Below, piece by piece: positions 44,608-53,946 of a DNA stretch of 64,000 nt. How positions within the stretch are numbered: position 1 is the stretch's first letter; each line of letters begins with the position of its first letter. The stretch spans positions 50,161 to 114,160 of the forward strand of contig CAKOMR010000003.1 of NCBI GenBank assembly GCA_934096705.1, written 5' to 3'. A program made the position numbers and the translations under genes. The DNA is from an uncultured Bacilli bacterium (lineage in GTDB: Bacteria > Bacillota_I > Bacilli_A > RF39 > UBA660). The notes under the pieces were generated by a model. It was not told the DNA's origin. It did not search any database and saw only the letters and a program-made list of their open reading frames with translations.

Positions 44608-44865
44608 CTATTTATTTTGATTATTGTAATAATTAAATTCGTCAATATCCATTGCTAATAATTCAAGTTCTTCATCGTCTTCAGTAAGTTCATTTAATTT
44701 AAAAATTAAACTGGATAAATCTTTATAATCTTTATAATTAACGCGATATTTTTGTAATAGTTTCACTTGATTATTTGAAAGATACATTCCATTTTCTCTT
44801 TCGACCCTTAGGTCATTTGGATCAAATTCAAATTCATTAATTTCTTTTTTACATTCTTTCTTCAT
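44608..44865 (-). CDS. Unknown small acidic protein
   Basis: 85 residues, no membrane segment; DPNDLRV, LSNNQVKLLQKY and a Glu/Asp-rich C-terminus. Overlaps the end of the ABC exporter gene by 17 bp, so likely translated from the same mRNA. Family not recognised. Confidence 0.7.
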   Translation of the reverse strand: MKKECKKEINEFEFDPNDLRVERENGMYLSNNQVKLLQKYRVNYKDYKDLSSLIFKLNELTEDDEELELLAMDIDEFNYYNNQNK

Positions 44866-46591
44866 TTTTATATAGTCCTTTATATATTTTAGATTTATTT
44901 AATAACTCTTTATGAGTTCCTTTCATTGATAATTTTCCTTTTTCTATTATAAGAATCTCATCAGCGTCAATGATTGTTGAAAGTCTGTGAGCTACGATAA
45001 TAATCGTATGATCTTTTGCAAGTGCATCAATAGTTTTTTTGATATATTCTTGACTTTCATTATCAAGAGCAGAAGTTGCTTCATCAAATAAAATTATTTT
45101 TGTATTTAAAAGAAGTGTTCTTGCAATTGCAAGTCTTTGTTTTTGTCCACCAGAAAGATTTATTCCGCCTTCACCAATTATTGTATTATATTTTTTTGGC
45201 AAACTTTCAATATATTCATCTATATATGCTTTTTTACAAACCTCTTTTATTTCTTCTAACGTTATATCAGGTTTAACAATTTTAAAATTATCAAAAATTG
45301 ACATATTAAATAAAAATGGGCTTTGTCTAACACATGATATAGTACTTCGAAGAGAGCTTTCAGTTAAATCTTTAATATTTGTTTCATCAATTAATACTTC
45401 TCCAGATGTTGTATCAAAATATCTAAGTAATAAATTAAATATTGTAGATTTACCATTCCCACTTCTTCCTACAATAGCGGTCTTTTGATTTGGCTTAATT
45501 GCAAATGATAAGTTATCTAAAGTTAAACTTTCCTTCTTAGTATATTTAAATGATACATTTTTAAACTTCACATTGCCGGTAACATTTTCTAAATTAATGT
45601 TTCCAAATTTTTCATCTTTAAATACCCTATTATTTACTACGTCGTCAATTCTTGATAAAGAAACCTTAACCTTATTATAATTAACTCCGAAAGAAGAAAG
45701 TGTTTCTGCTACCTCATCAATACGCCAGATATAATTATTAATCATCATAAATACACTATAAAAAATATGTCCTTTTATAAATAAATAACCACATGTTAGT
45801 AAAATAATAAATTGTAAAACATAATAAATAATGTTATTTAATCCATTATACCAAGATTCATATTTTGAAATTTTAAGTGATTCTTTACAATAATTATCTA
45901 TATCTTCATTAATTAACCTAGCCATATTATCTTTTATACCCAAAGATTTAATTTCTCTAATTCCTGTTATGTTTTCTGTAGCTCTTTTGATTAATTTATC
46001 ACTTTCATTTTTTATTTTCTTTTGAGTTGTTTTAATAACTGGAAAAAATTTAGCAGAAATAAGTCCCATTATAACAGCAAATATAGTTATCTCGATACCA
46101 ATAAATATTGATATTTTAAATGAAATAACTACTATGATTAAAGCCATTATAATTTTCAAAACCATTTTTACTAATTGATTTAATAAATCAAGTACTCTAT
46201 CTGGGTCAGTTGAAAGTCTATTAATAAGTTCTCCAACTCCTGCTTTTTCAAAAGCAATTGCAGGTAAATCTTGATATTTTTTATACATATCTTTACAAAC
46301 ATTATTTACAAAAGTCATTTGAAGTTTATTATATAAAATCATTTTTGGTATAAGAAACGCTCCATATATTGTAGCATATCCTAAAATATAAAAAACTAAA
46401 TATTTTACAAATAGTGTATAATTTTTTAAAAGTAAAAACTCTAGTGCTTTACCCACAAAAATTGGACAGCATAAATCTGGAATATAGTTAAATATCATTA
46501 AAATAATCAATAATACCACATTTACCTTTTCATGCTTCAAATAATGAAATATAAGTCCAAATGAATTTTTCTTTTTTTTACTACTTTTCAT
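44849..46591 (-). CDS. ABC exporter (fused membrane and ATPase domains)
   Basis: 580 residues: six-helix ABC membrane domain (about 20-310), then ATPase with Walker A GRSGNGKST, signature LSGGQKQRLAIA, Walker B IILFDEATSALD and His switch VAHRLSTI. A homodimeric or heterodimeric multidrug/lipid/peptide exporter of the MsbA/BmrA class. No partner gene is nearby. The ATG lies 7 nt after a TATAAT box and has no RBS, so a leaderless transcript is predicted. Next genes downstream: the 85-residue protein and the nuclease. Confidence 0.92.
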   Translation of the reverse strand: MKSSKKKKNSFGLIFHYLKHEKVNVVLLIILMIFNYIPDLCCPIFVGKALEFLLLKNYTLFVKYLVFYILGYATIYGAFLIPKMILYNKLQMTFVNNVCKDMYKKYQDLPAIAFEKAGVGELINRLSTDPDRVLDLLNQLVKMVLKIIMALIIVVISFKISIFIGIEITIFAVIMGLISAKFFPVIKTTQKKIKNESDKLIKRATENITGIREIKSLGIKDNMARLINEDIDNYCKESLKISKYESWYNGLNNIIYYVLQFIILLTCGYLFIKGHIFYSVFMMINNYIWRIDEVAETLSSFGVNYNKVKVSLSRIDDVVNNRVFKDEKFGNINLENVTGNVKFKNVSFKYTKKESLTLDNLSFAIKPNQKTAIVGRSGNGKSTIFNLLLRYFDTTSGEVLIDETNIKDLTESSLRSTISCVRQSPFLFNMSIFDNFKIVKPDITLEEIKEVCKKAYIDEYIESLPKKYNTIIGEGGINLSGGQKQRLAIARTLLLNTKIILFDEATSALDNESQEYIKKTIDALAKDHTIIIVAHRLSTIIDADEILIIEKGKLSMKGTHKELLNKSKIYKGLYKNEERM

Positions 46592-46598
46592 ATAAAAT

Positions 46599-46627
46599 AT
46601 TATATACTAATTAAGAAAATTTTTAAA
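46599..46627 (-). promoter_or_regulatory. Promoter of the ABC exporter
   Basis: -10 TATAAT at 46599-46604 with a weak -35 TTTAAA (46622-46627) on the minus strand, 7 nt before the start codon. Confidence 0.5.
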
Positions 46628-46657
46628 CAAAAAAAATAAGGTTTTAAAGCCTTATTT
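46628..46657 (-). terminator. Terminator of the Hsp20 gene
   Basis: Minus-strand stem AAATAAGG / CCTTATTT (46634-46657) then a T-run; stop codon within the stem. Confidence 0.8.
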
Positions 46658-47044
46658 TATATTGATTAATTTCTTAGTGTTTGTATTTTCTTCTTTAGGA
46701 ACAACAATCTTTAATGTGCCATCATTAAATTCAGCGGAAATTTTGCTTTCATCTACATCTCCTAAATAAAATGATCTTTCACATTTTTCATAGAATTTTC
46801 TTTCACGATGAATATATTTCTTTTTATTGTGTTCTTCCTTCTCAATATGTTTTTCTGCAACAATCTTAAGATTTCCTTTATCACACTCTATTTTAATATC
46901 TTCCTTTTTAAATCCAGGAACATCTACTTCAATAAAGTATTTTCCATCTTGTTCGTAAATATCACAAACCATCTTATTATTGTGCTCCTTATTTGAACTT
47001 AAATCATCTAAAAAATCATCTAAAAATATTCTACTTGGTAACAT
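46652..47044 (-). CDS. Small heat-shock protein, Hsp20/alpha-crystallin family
   Basis: 130 residues from ATG 47044 (AAGGAAG about 8 nt upstream; an ATG at 47053 abuts that site and is rejected). Alpha-crystallin domain with YFIEVDVPGFKKEDIKIE, then FNDGTLKIVVPK. A C-terminal I-x-I/V motif is not obvious. It is an ATP-independent holdase binding unfolded proteins. Single-gene unit under a perfect promoter overlapped by a CIRCE-like operator, so HrcA control is expected. Confidence 0.93.
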   Translation of the reverse strand: MLPSRIFLDDFLDDLSSNKEHNNKMVCDIYEQDGKYFIEVDVPGFKKEDIKIECDKGNLKIVAEKHIEKEEHNKKKYIHRERKFYEKCERSFYLGDVDESKISAEFNDGTLKIVVPKEENTNTKKLINIK

Positions 47045-47070
47045 TGTTATCATCTTCCTTTCATGCTTCC

Positions 47071-47099
47071 ATTATATTACTATAATTAGCACTTGTCAA
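47071..47099 (-). promoter_or_regulatory. Promoter of hsp20
   Basis: TTGACA (47094-47099), 17-bp spacer, TATAAT (47071-47076) on the minus strand: exact consensus. Confidence 0.85.
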
Positions 47100-47112
47100 T
47101 AGTAACTGCTAA
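47086..47112. promoter_or_regulatory. CIRCE-like HrcA operator
   Basis: TTAGCACTT, nine bases, AACTGCTAA. Against the CIRCE consensus (TTAGCACTC-N9-GAGTGCTAA) the left arm matches 8 of 9 and the right arm 7 of 9. It covers the -35 box of hsp20, the position expected for HrcA repression. hrcA is not in the window. Confidence 0.75.
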
Positions 47113-47188
47113 TTATTTTTAAAATATATTTTACATTTGATATTATAAACATTATATGATAGAATATACTTACTTTTTCGGGGGTATT

Positions 47189-48049
47189 ATGGAAAGTTTT
47201 ATAACTATAGGGACAAAATCTATTAACCAAGAACTATTTCGTAAAGTAGTTCCATTTCCAAATAACTATGTAACCAAGCCGTATGGTGGACTATGGCTTT
47301 CTCCTTACTATGGAATAAATGCTAATGAATGGTTAGGTTATTTAGAATATAAAAGAAGTCTATTTTACATGAAATTTAATGGTTATGGTGCTTTAGTAAA
47401 TATAAAGGATGATGCAAATATTCTTAGAATTAATTCTGTTCAAGATTTTGAAACTGTATACAAAAAGTATCCTTGTCCATTTTTTGAATTACGCGTTTTA
47501 GATTACATGAAAATATCTAAGGATTATGATGGCATTTTTATTAGTCGATATGTACTTGATAAAATTGGTTATAGTGATTGGTGCATATCAAGTCTAGTTA
47601 TCTTTAATTTAGAATGCATTAAATCTTACATACCTTTAGACATTGATTATGTATGTGAACCATATTCAATCGAATTTAGCATCGCTAAAGCGCATGAAGA
47701 ACGAAATGTTTCTCCATTAAATAACACTTATCAAACATTATATAGAATTTTAAAAGAATCTTTTGAAAAAGAGATAACAAAAACAGATTTTATAAATTTA
47801 GCTTATGATGAATACTATCATAGTTTATTTCTTATTATTGAAGATTACGTTAAAGGTTTTTGTTATAATTTTAGTAATATGATTGAGCTTATTTTAAGAG
47901 ACCCTAATTTAAGTTTTGGCAGAAAAACCCCTGATGACATTGTTTACAGTCTTATGTATAAACTATTCGAGGAAGAGTTCATGAAATTTATGCCTAGTGA
48001 ATTAACATTTAATCGTCGCCTTAGTAATAAAAAAGTGAATTATATTTAA
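47189..48049 (+). CDS. Unknown protein, KPxGGLWxS family
   Basis: 286 residues from ATG 47189, preceded by GGGGG; an ATG 33 bp upstream lacks an RBS. Soluble, no signal peptide. The opening FITIGTK...KPYGGLWLSPY...WLGYLE and a later DWCISSLVIFNLECI recall a loosely defined group of phage- and toxin-associated proteins with an ADP-ribosyltransferase-like fold. That link is weak and by eye only. The second half is helical. It stands alone with its own terminator. Confidence 0.6.
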   Translation: MESFITIGTKSINQELFRKVVPFPNNYVTKPYGGLWLSPYYGINANEWLGYLEYKRSLFYMKFNGYGALVNIKDDANILRINSVQDFETVYKKYPCPFFELRVLDYMKISKDYDGIFISRYVLDKIGYSDWCISSLVIFNLECIKSYIPLDIDYVCEPYSIEFSIAKAHEERNVSPLNNTYQTLYRILKESFEKEITKTDFINLAYDEYYHSLFLIIEDYVKGFCYNFSNMIELILRDPNLSFGRKTPDDIVYSLMYKLFEEEFMKFMPSELTFNRRLSNKKVNYI

Positions 48050-48054
48050 AAATT

Positions 48055-48080
48055 CTTCACAAAAAGTGAAGTTTTTTTTT
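48055..48080 (+). terminator. Terminator after the KPxGGLWxS gene
   Basis: Stem CTTCAC / GTGAAG (48055-48071) with loop AAAAA, then nine Ts. Confidence 0.9.
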
Positions 48081-48128
48081 GCAAAATATGTTATTATTAT
48101 ATTACATTATAATAGAAAGGGTTTAATT

Positions 48129-49589
48129 ATGAATAGTGAAAACAATACTAATTTAAATAATCAGGTTGATTCTTTGGATTTTACTCCTCCACTTGTGCCT
48201 GAACAAAATATAGTTAAATACGAGCCACCAGCTCCACCAAAAAAAAATATTTTTGCTATAATTTTTTCTGTAATAGGTATTCTTATCGTTCTTACACTGC
48301 TTTCAGCGTCTTTTTATTATTTATTTGTTTTTAATAAAAATGGCGAAGAATCATTAAAAATGGCGGTTAACAGTGTAACTAAATATGTTGATATGATTTA
48401 TAACAAACAAAATGAATATACTAATATCAATTTTTCAAATAATAATGTCAGTGTTATTGGTAATATAAATATTAATAATTCAGATAATAATAGTAAATAT
48501 TTGGCAAACTTTGAATTTGACTTAGATTATCCTAATGAAAAAGTTGTTTTCGCAGGTTCACTATTTGAAAACACAAATGAAATTATAAATCTTATTTACA
48601 ATTATGAAGATGAAATGTCATATGTATTAATGAAAAAAATTTTTAACAAACCTTTAATTTTAGGTAAACAAAATTTATTTACTGCCTCAAGTAAACAAGT
48701 TGTTACAATTAGTGATTATTATTTGTTATTTAGTAAAACAAAAGAATATGTAATTAATAATTTACAAAATGAAGATTTTGATGTAATCTTTGATATCAGC
48801 AAGAAAAATGGTTCTTATGTATTTCAAAAAAAAGTTGTATACTTACTTCAAAATACAATATTTGATACGCTTTTAGAAAATGTTTTTAATAATATTGAAA
48901 ATGACGAAGTTTACATGGAAAAATTATTCTATATTTTAGAACAACAAAATGGTTATCCAAAAGGATACAACATGGATAATGTTAAAGATTATTTAAATAA
49001 TCTAAAAAATGAATTAATTAAAAATTATGATGGAAATATTGGTATAAATATATACACTGATTTACTAGGAAAAAAGATTAATAAAATTGAATTTGCCCAT
49101 GCTGGCGAAAAAATATTTTATTATGATAATGGTAATTTTGAAATAAACTTAAGTAAGGAAGAAAAAATTACTTATGAAAATAATATTCTTTCATTAATAA
49201 AAAATAATAAAGTAATAGCCAATATAAAAGTTAATGCTTTCAATGAAAATTTTATAGACGTTGAAATAAGTAATCCCGATAATACTCAAAACATAAAAAT
49301 AAAAATTGATAATAATATAAATGCTTCTTACACACAAAAAAATCAAGACATTTCACTTAACATAAATAAAAAAGATAAAAATGATTATGAATATAAAATT
49401 ACTATTAATGATGGTGTTAGTCCTTATGAAATTTATGGTGAAATAATTATTAGTGACGAAGGAAAATATACATTATTTGATAAAAAAGATGCTGTAAGTT
49501 ATGATTCTCTAACATATGATGAAAAAATGCAAATCCAAGAAGCACTAAAACAATTAAAAGAATTATTAAATTTTAAAATTTCAACTTAA
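48129..49589 (+). CDS. Unknown membrane-anchored protein with Pro-rich N-terminus
   Basis: 486 residues from ATG 48129 (AAAGGG before it; an earlier ATG at 48066 overlaps the preceding terminator and is rejected). A cytoplasmic N-terminus with PPLVPEQ and PPAPPKK, one helix (about 42-66), then about 420 residues outside, Asn/Lys-rich, with beta-rich segments. No family recognised; the plan resembles surface lipoprotein-like proteins of low-GC bacteria. Ends at a terminator. Confidence 0.7.
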   Translation: MNSENNTNLNNQVDSLDFTPPLVPEQNIVKYEPPAPPKKNIFAIIFSVIGILIVLTLLSASFYYLFVFNKNGEESLKMAVNSVTKYVDMIYNKQNEYTNINFSNNNVSVIGNININNSDNNSKYLANFEFDLDYPNEKVVFAGSLFENTNEIINLIYNYEDEMSYVLMKKIFNKPLILGKQNLFTASSKQVVTISDYYLLFSKTKEYVINNLQNEDFDVIFDISKKNGSYVFQKKVVYLLQNTIFDTLLENVFNNIENDEVYMEKLFYILEQQNGYPKGYNMDNVKDYLNNLKNELIKNYDGNIGINIYTDLLGKKINKIEFAHAGEKIFYYDNGNFEINLSKEEKITYENNILSLIKNNKVIANIKVNAFNENFIDVEISNPDNTQNIKIKIDNNINASYTQKNQDISLNINKKDKNDYEYKITINDGVSPYEIYGEIIISDEGKYTLFDKKDAVSYDSLTYDEKMQIQEALKQLKELLNFKIST

Positions 49590-49619
49590 AATATGATATT
49601 AAAATCATATTTTTATTTT
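49590..49619 (+). terminator. Terminator
   Basis: Stem AATATGAT / ATCATATT (49590-49611), six-base loop, then a T-rich tract. Confidence 0.75.
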
Positions 49620-49673
49620 GCACCCTAGAAAAATATAGTTTACCTTATTAAAGTTATAATTGAGGTGATTATA

Positions 49674-50750
49674 ATGGGCCGTAAAGGCGAAAGTATTTAC
49701 AAAAGAAGTGATGGGCGATATGAAGGAAGATATATTAAGGGAAAATATAAAAACAAAGTTATATATGGATATATTTATGGTTCTTCATATTCGGAAATAA
49801 AGGAAAAGCTTAGAAATTTTTGGAATACTAATATTGAAATCGAAGAAATTGACTCTTTTAATGAAAAAATTGATATTTGGCTTGAATACAAAAAAAGCAC
49901 AGTTAAAGAATCTACATATTCTACTTATTATGAAGTAGCCACTAAAAAAATAAAACCATTTTTGGGTCATTATAAAGTTATTAATTTAAATAATGAGATA
50001 ATCGAAAGATTTATTAATAAACTATCTGAAAATGATAATCTTAGTATTAACACAGTGCATGATATAGCTAATATTTTAAAACAGATATTTAAATACAATA
50101 AAATAACTAATATTGATGTTAAAGCTCCAAATAAAGAGCATAAAAGCATTTCTGTTTTTACAACAAAAGATATAAAAAAGCTCGAAAAATTTGCTTTAAC
50201 ATATGACAATAGATTTGTTTTCGGAATTATTTTAAGTTTATACACAGGTATTAGAATCGGAGAACTATGTGCCTTAAAAAAAAGTGATTTCGATGTAAAC
50301 TTGATGACTCTTTCTATAAATCATACAATTATACGAGTTAAAAATACAACAGGAAATAAAAAAACCAAAGTTATTTGTTCTGCACCAAAAAGTAAAAAAT
50401 CAGTTAGAACAATACCTATTCCAGATATTTTACAAAGCTATTTAATTCATTATTTAAGTGAAATGAATGCTGATTACTACTTTCTTACTAACAAAATTAA
50501 TGCAATTGAGCCAAGAAGTTATACAAATAAATATAAAAAATATTTAAATTATTGGGGTATTAATCACAAAAAATTTCATACAACTAGACATACATTTGCT
50601 ACTAAAGCTGACGAAACAAAAATGAGTACTAAAGCACTTTCTGAAATATTAGGACATTCAAATGCCTCAATTACTCAAAATTTATATATTCATCCTTCAT
50701 TAACATATAAAAGAGAATGTATAAATACGATTTACACAAAAAAAAGCTGA
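49674..50750 (+). CDS. Tyrosine recombinase / Tn916-type integrase (orphan)
   Basis: 358 residues from ATG 49674 (GAGGTG 6 nt upstream; a GTG inside that site is rejected). An N-terminal arm-binding-like region (RSDGRYEGRYIKGK), a SAM-like core-binding domain, and a catalytic domain with Arg in GIRIGELCAL, HTTRHTF (HxxR) and LGHSNASITQ...Tyr in NLYIH. All catalytic residues are present. No excisionase, relaxase, phage gene or att repeats were seen beside it, and base composition matches its neighbours. It may be a remnant of an element or a domesticated recombinase. Ends in TGA directly followed by TAA. Confidence 0.92.
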   Translation: MGRKGESIYKRSDGRYEGRYIKGKYKNKVIYGYIYGSSYSEIKEKLRNFWNTNIEIEEIDSFNEKIDIWLEYKKSTVKESTYSTYYEVATKKIKPFLGHYKVINLNNEIIERFINKLSENDNLSINTVHDIANILKQIFKYNKITNIDVKAPNKEHKSISVFTTKDIKKLEKFALTYDNRFVFGIILSLYTGIRIGELCALKKSDFDVNLMTLSINHTIIRVKNTTGNKKTKVICSAPKSKKSVRTIPIPDILQSYLIHYLSEMNADYYFLTNKINAIEPRSYTNKYKKYLNYWGINHKKFHTTRHTFATKADETKMSTKALSEILGHSNASITQNLYIHPSLTYKRECINTIYTKKS

Positions 50751-50774
50751 TAATTTTAAACTTAATCAGCTTTT
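50742..50774. terminator. Bidirectional terminator
   Basis: Stem AAAAGCTGAT / ATCAGCTTTT (50742-50774) between the convergent integrase and valS; both stop codons lie within or beside it. Confidence 0.8.
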
Positions 50775-53263
50775 AAAATGGAAAGTTTTTCTTTCTCTTC
50801 TTTTAATTTATTTTGTTCTTCTTCCACTATATTTTTCGGCGCTCTACTTACAAATCCTTCATTACTAAGTAGTTTTTCTCTTTTAGCAATCGACATTTCT
50901 AAAAATTCAATTTCCTTTTGCTTATTTTCACTATTTTTCGTATTATCTATTTTAAATAACAATTTAGCAAAGTTTGAATTATATTCGGCACCTTCAGATA
51001 AATCCAAATTAACAGTTTTTAACTTAAGCATATTTTTATAAAATTCTTCATCATATAGATACCTAATGTTAACTTCATCATTGTTAGTAATTTTATTTTC
51101 TGCTTTAAAATTACGGATTGCAACTATATCATTTAAAATATCATTTACAAGTTTAATATCAAAAACTTCATTCTTATTATATTTCGGATAAGAACTATTC
51201 ATTATAGATTTGCTTTCTTTTATATTAAGATTTTGATATATTTCCTCAGTTACAAATGGAATAAACGGATGAAGCATTTTGATTATACCGGTTAAAATTT
51301 TAATTAATATACTTTTTGATGTATTATTTAAGAAAATCTTACTTATTTCAATGTACCAAGAACAATAATCATCCCATATAAATGTATAAAGTTCATTAAA
51401 TGCATTATGAAATTCATATTTATCCATATACTTAGTTACTTCTTTAATAGTTTTGTTATACTTAGTTAAAATCCATTTATCATATATATTATATTTTTCA
51501 AAAGAAAGTTCATTTAAATCTTGTGTGTTAAGAATAACAAATCTTGAAGCATTCCATAATTTATTAATAAAATTCCAAGATGATGCAACTTTTTCTTCAT
51601 CATATCTAAGATCCATTCCTGGAGCACTATTAGTAGTTAAAAATAGTCTTAATGAATCACAACCGAATTTATCAATTACTTCAATTGGATTTACTCCATT
51701 TCCTAAACTCTTACTCATTTTTCTGCCTTGTTTATCTCTAATAAGTCCATGAATTAAACAATCCTTAAAAGGTCTTTCTCCCATGAATTCTAGTGATTGG
51801 AAAGTCATTCTATTTACCCAAAATGGAATAATATCATATCCTGTAACTAGCACGTCATTTGGAAAATATCTTTCTAAATCTGAAGTTTTTTCTGGCCAAC
51901 CTAATGTTGAAAAAGGCCATAATGCAGAGGAAAACCAAGTATCTAAAACATCTTTGTCTTGAACCCAGCCTTCACCAGCAGGAGCACTTTCGCCAACATA
52001 AATTTCACTACCTTTATACCAAGCAGGAATTCTATGCCCCCACCAAAGTTGTCTTGAAATGCACCAATCATAAGTTATTTCCATCCAATGATTCATAGTT
52101 TTTTCATATCTTTTTGGAACAAAATTAACCTTTTTGTTTTTATCTTTTTGATTTTCAAGTACTCTATCAGCTAAAGGACGCATTTTTACAAACCACTGAC
52201 TTGATAAGTAAGGTTCAATCATTACTCCTGTACGTTCTGAATGACCAACATTATGCGTTATTTCTTCTTTTTTAATTAGTAAACCTAATTTTTCTAAATC
52301 TTCAGTTATTTTTTCCCTTGCAACTTCACGAGTAAGTCCTTCATATTTACCTGCTTTATCATTCATTGTAGCGTCGGGATTAATACATATAATTTGCTCT
52401 AAATTGTGTCTAAGTCCTACTTCATAATCGTTAGGGTCGTGTGCTGGAGTAATCTTAACACAACCAGTTCCGAATTCAGGATCTGCATGCATATCTGCAA
52501 TAATAGGTATCTTTCTTGATGTAAGTGGTAATAAAACATTTTTACCAATTAAATCTTTGTATCTTTCATCGCTAGGATTAACCGCTACAGCAGTATCTCC
52601 GAAAAGTGTCTCAGGTCTTGTAGTGGCAACATCTAAATATTTATCTTCTCCATCAATATAATATTTAATATGATAAAAATAGCCTTTAACATCTTTATAA
52701 ATTACCTCTTCATTTGAAAGTGCAGTTTGTGCTTTAGGATCCCAATTTATTATTCTATATCCCCTATAAATAAGGCCTTTATTATATAAATCAATAAATA
52801 CTTTATTTACAGCCTTACTAAGGCCTTCATCTAAAGTAAACCTTTCCCTAGTATAATCTAAAGCAAGCCCTAACTTAGCCCATTGTTTATGAATATTTTC
52901 TGCATATTCGTCCTTCCATGCCCAAGCATATTTAAGCCAATCTTCTCTATCTAAACTACGAGGATTAATTCCCATATTTGTTAGTTTTTCATCAACTTTT
53001 GCTTGTGTTGCAATACCAGCATGGTCCATTCCAGGAACCCATAATGTATCAAATCCACATAACTTTTTATATCTTATGATTATATCTTGAAGTGTAGTAT
53101 CCCATGCATGTCCTATATGTAAGTTACCTGTTACATTAGGAGGAGGTATAACTATAGAAAATGGTTTCCTATCTTTATCATTACTTGCTAAAAATGTTTT
53201 ATTATTTAACCAATAATCATACTTTCCTTCCTCAACTTTTTTAAAATCATATTTTGTTTCCAT
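50762..53263 (-). CDS. valS: Valine-tRNA ligase
   Basis: 833 residues from ATG 53263 (GGAGG just upstream); the open frame upstream of it is T-box leader. HIGH motif in GNLHIGHAWD, KMSKS in KMSKSLGN, editing-domain motif TTRPETLFGD, and a C-terminal coiled coil with ISxAKR-like IAKREKLL. Slightly short for ValRS (about 880) but complete. Controlled by the Val T-box described below. Confidence 0.96.
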   Translation of the reverse strand: METKYDFKKVEEGKYDYWLNNKTFLASNDKDRKPFSIVIPPPNVTGNLHIGHAWDTTLQDIIIRYKKLCGFDTLWVPGMDHAGIATQAKVDEKLTNMGINPRSLDREDWLKYAWAWKDEYAENIHKQWAKLGLALDYTRERFTLDEGLSKAVNKVFIDLYNKGLIYRGYRIINWDPKAQTALSNEEVIYKDVKGYFYHIKYYIDGEDKYLDVATTRPETLFGDTAVAVNPSDERYKDLIGKNVLLPLTSRKIPIIADMHADPEFGTGCVKITPAHDPNDYEVGLRHNLEQIICINPDATMNDKAGKYEGLTREVAREKITEDLEKLGLLIKKEEITHNVGHSERTGVMIEPYLSSQWFVKMRPLADRVLENQKDKNKKVNFVPKRYEKTMNHWMEITYDWCISRQLWWGHRIPAWYKGSEIYVGESAPAGEGWVQDKDVLDTWFSSALWPFSTLGWPEKTSDLERYFPNDVLVTGYDIIPFWVNRMTFQSLEFMGERPFKDCLIHGLIRDKQGRKMSKSLGNGVNPIEVIDKFGCDSLRLFLTTNSAPGMDLRYDEEKVASSWNFINKLWNASRFVILNTQDLNELSFEKYNIYDKWILTKYNKTIKEVTKYMDKYEFHNAFNELYTFIWDDYCSWYIEISKIFLNNTSKSILIKILTGIIKMLHPFIPFVTEEIYQNLNIKESKSIMNSSYPKYNKNEVFDIKLVNDILNDIVAIRNFKAENKITNNDEVNIRYLYDEEFYKNMLKLKTVNLDLSEGAEYNSNFAKLLFKIDNTKNSENKQKEIEFLEMSIAKREKLLSNEGFVSRAPKNIVEEEQNKLKEEKEKLSILKAD

Positions 53264-53490
53264 ATTTCCTCCAACAAAAAAAGGTAGTACAAAAGGGTGC
53301 AAATTGCACGGTACCACCTTTATATTTAACTCTTTATCCTTAATGCGGAATTACAGCCTATCCTATTTACTTAGATAAGCAACTTGCAAGCTACTTCATT
53401 TAACCAGTGTTTAAGAAAAGCTTTCAGCTAATAACTTTTCCTCTCTAATAAAATAGTTAAATTACTCCTCTTGTTCTTCGTTTTTATGTT
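53264..53490 (-). promoter_or_regulatory. T-box riboswitch (Val) controlling valS
   Basis: Leader RNA on the minus strand. A stem I segment carries the loop-E pair AGTA (5' side) and GAA (3' side) around an ATTTAAC/GTTAAAT helix. The triplet directly after GAA is GTA (53392-53394), a valine specifier codon. The T-box core TGGTACCG is at 53309-53316. The terminator form pairs GGTGGTAC with GTACTACC and ends in Ts at about 53275. Uncharged tRNA-Val should favour antitermination. Promoter not pinned; 5' limit approximate. Confidence 0.9.
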
Positions 53491-53526
53491 CATAGTATAA
53501 CAAATTCTTTTCTTTATTTCAAGACT

Positions 53527-53946
53527 TTAATATTTTTCTAAAACTTCTAGAATGCCACGATAAGGAAGTGTTGCACAAGTTTTCCTACTTTGCTGTTTAT
53601 AAATATCTTCATAAACAAGTGCTTCATTTAAAATATTATTATCATATTCTTTTTCATTAACCATATTTAAAAAACTATTTACATATTTTTTAGCTTCCTC
53701 AATGGTTTTACCAATCAAGTTTTTTATCATTATTGAAGTTGATGAAATACTTATTGCACAAGCTTCGCCAGTAAAAGCAATATCTAAAATTTTACCATCT
53801 TTAATTAAAATGTATAAGTCTAAATTATCTATACAAGATTGATTTGCGGTGTTAACTTTTTCATACCCATCATTAATAATCTTATCTCTGTTAAGTGGAT
53901 TTTGATAATGTTCCATTATAATTTCTCTTTTTAATTCAGGATCCAT
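53527..53946 (-). CDS. sufU: SufU-type Fe-S cluster / sulfur-transfer protein
   Basis: 139 residues with the three conserved Cys: NQSCID (with the Asp ligand), GEACAIS and RKTCATLPY. In Firmicutes SufU is a zinc protein that takes sulfur from SufS. Slightly short. The ATG overlaps the sufS stop codon by one base. Last gene of the suf operon; sufB, which commonly follows sufU, is not found after it. Confidence 0.93.
   Translation of the reverse strand: MDPELKREIIMEHYQNPLNRDKIINDGYEKVNTANQSCIDNLDLYILIKDGKILDIAFTGEACAISISSTSIMIKNLIGKTIEEAKKYVNSFLNMVNEKEYDNNILNEALVYEDIYKQQSRKTCATLPYRGILEVLEKY

Noticed and set aside
48066..48128. Longer start for the 48129 gene
   Set aside because: The upstream ATG lies in the terminator of the previous gene and lacks an RBS; AAAGGG precedes 48129.
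50748..50750. TGA reassigned to Trp (Mycoplasma-like code)
   Set aside because: Nearly all stops are TAA or TAG, which prompted the question. But TGA ends the gene at 32762 in an ATGA overlap, Trp is TGG throughout, and the cell has wall genes.
53264..53317. N-terminal extension of ValRS
   Set aside because: This part is the T-box terminator and GGAGG site; the real start is 53263.
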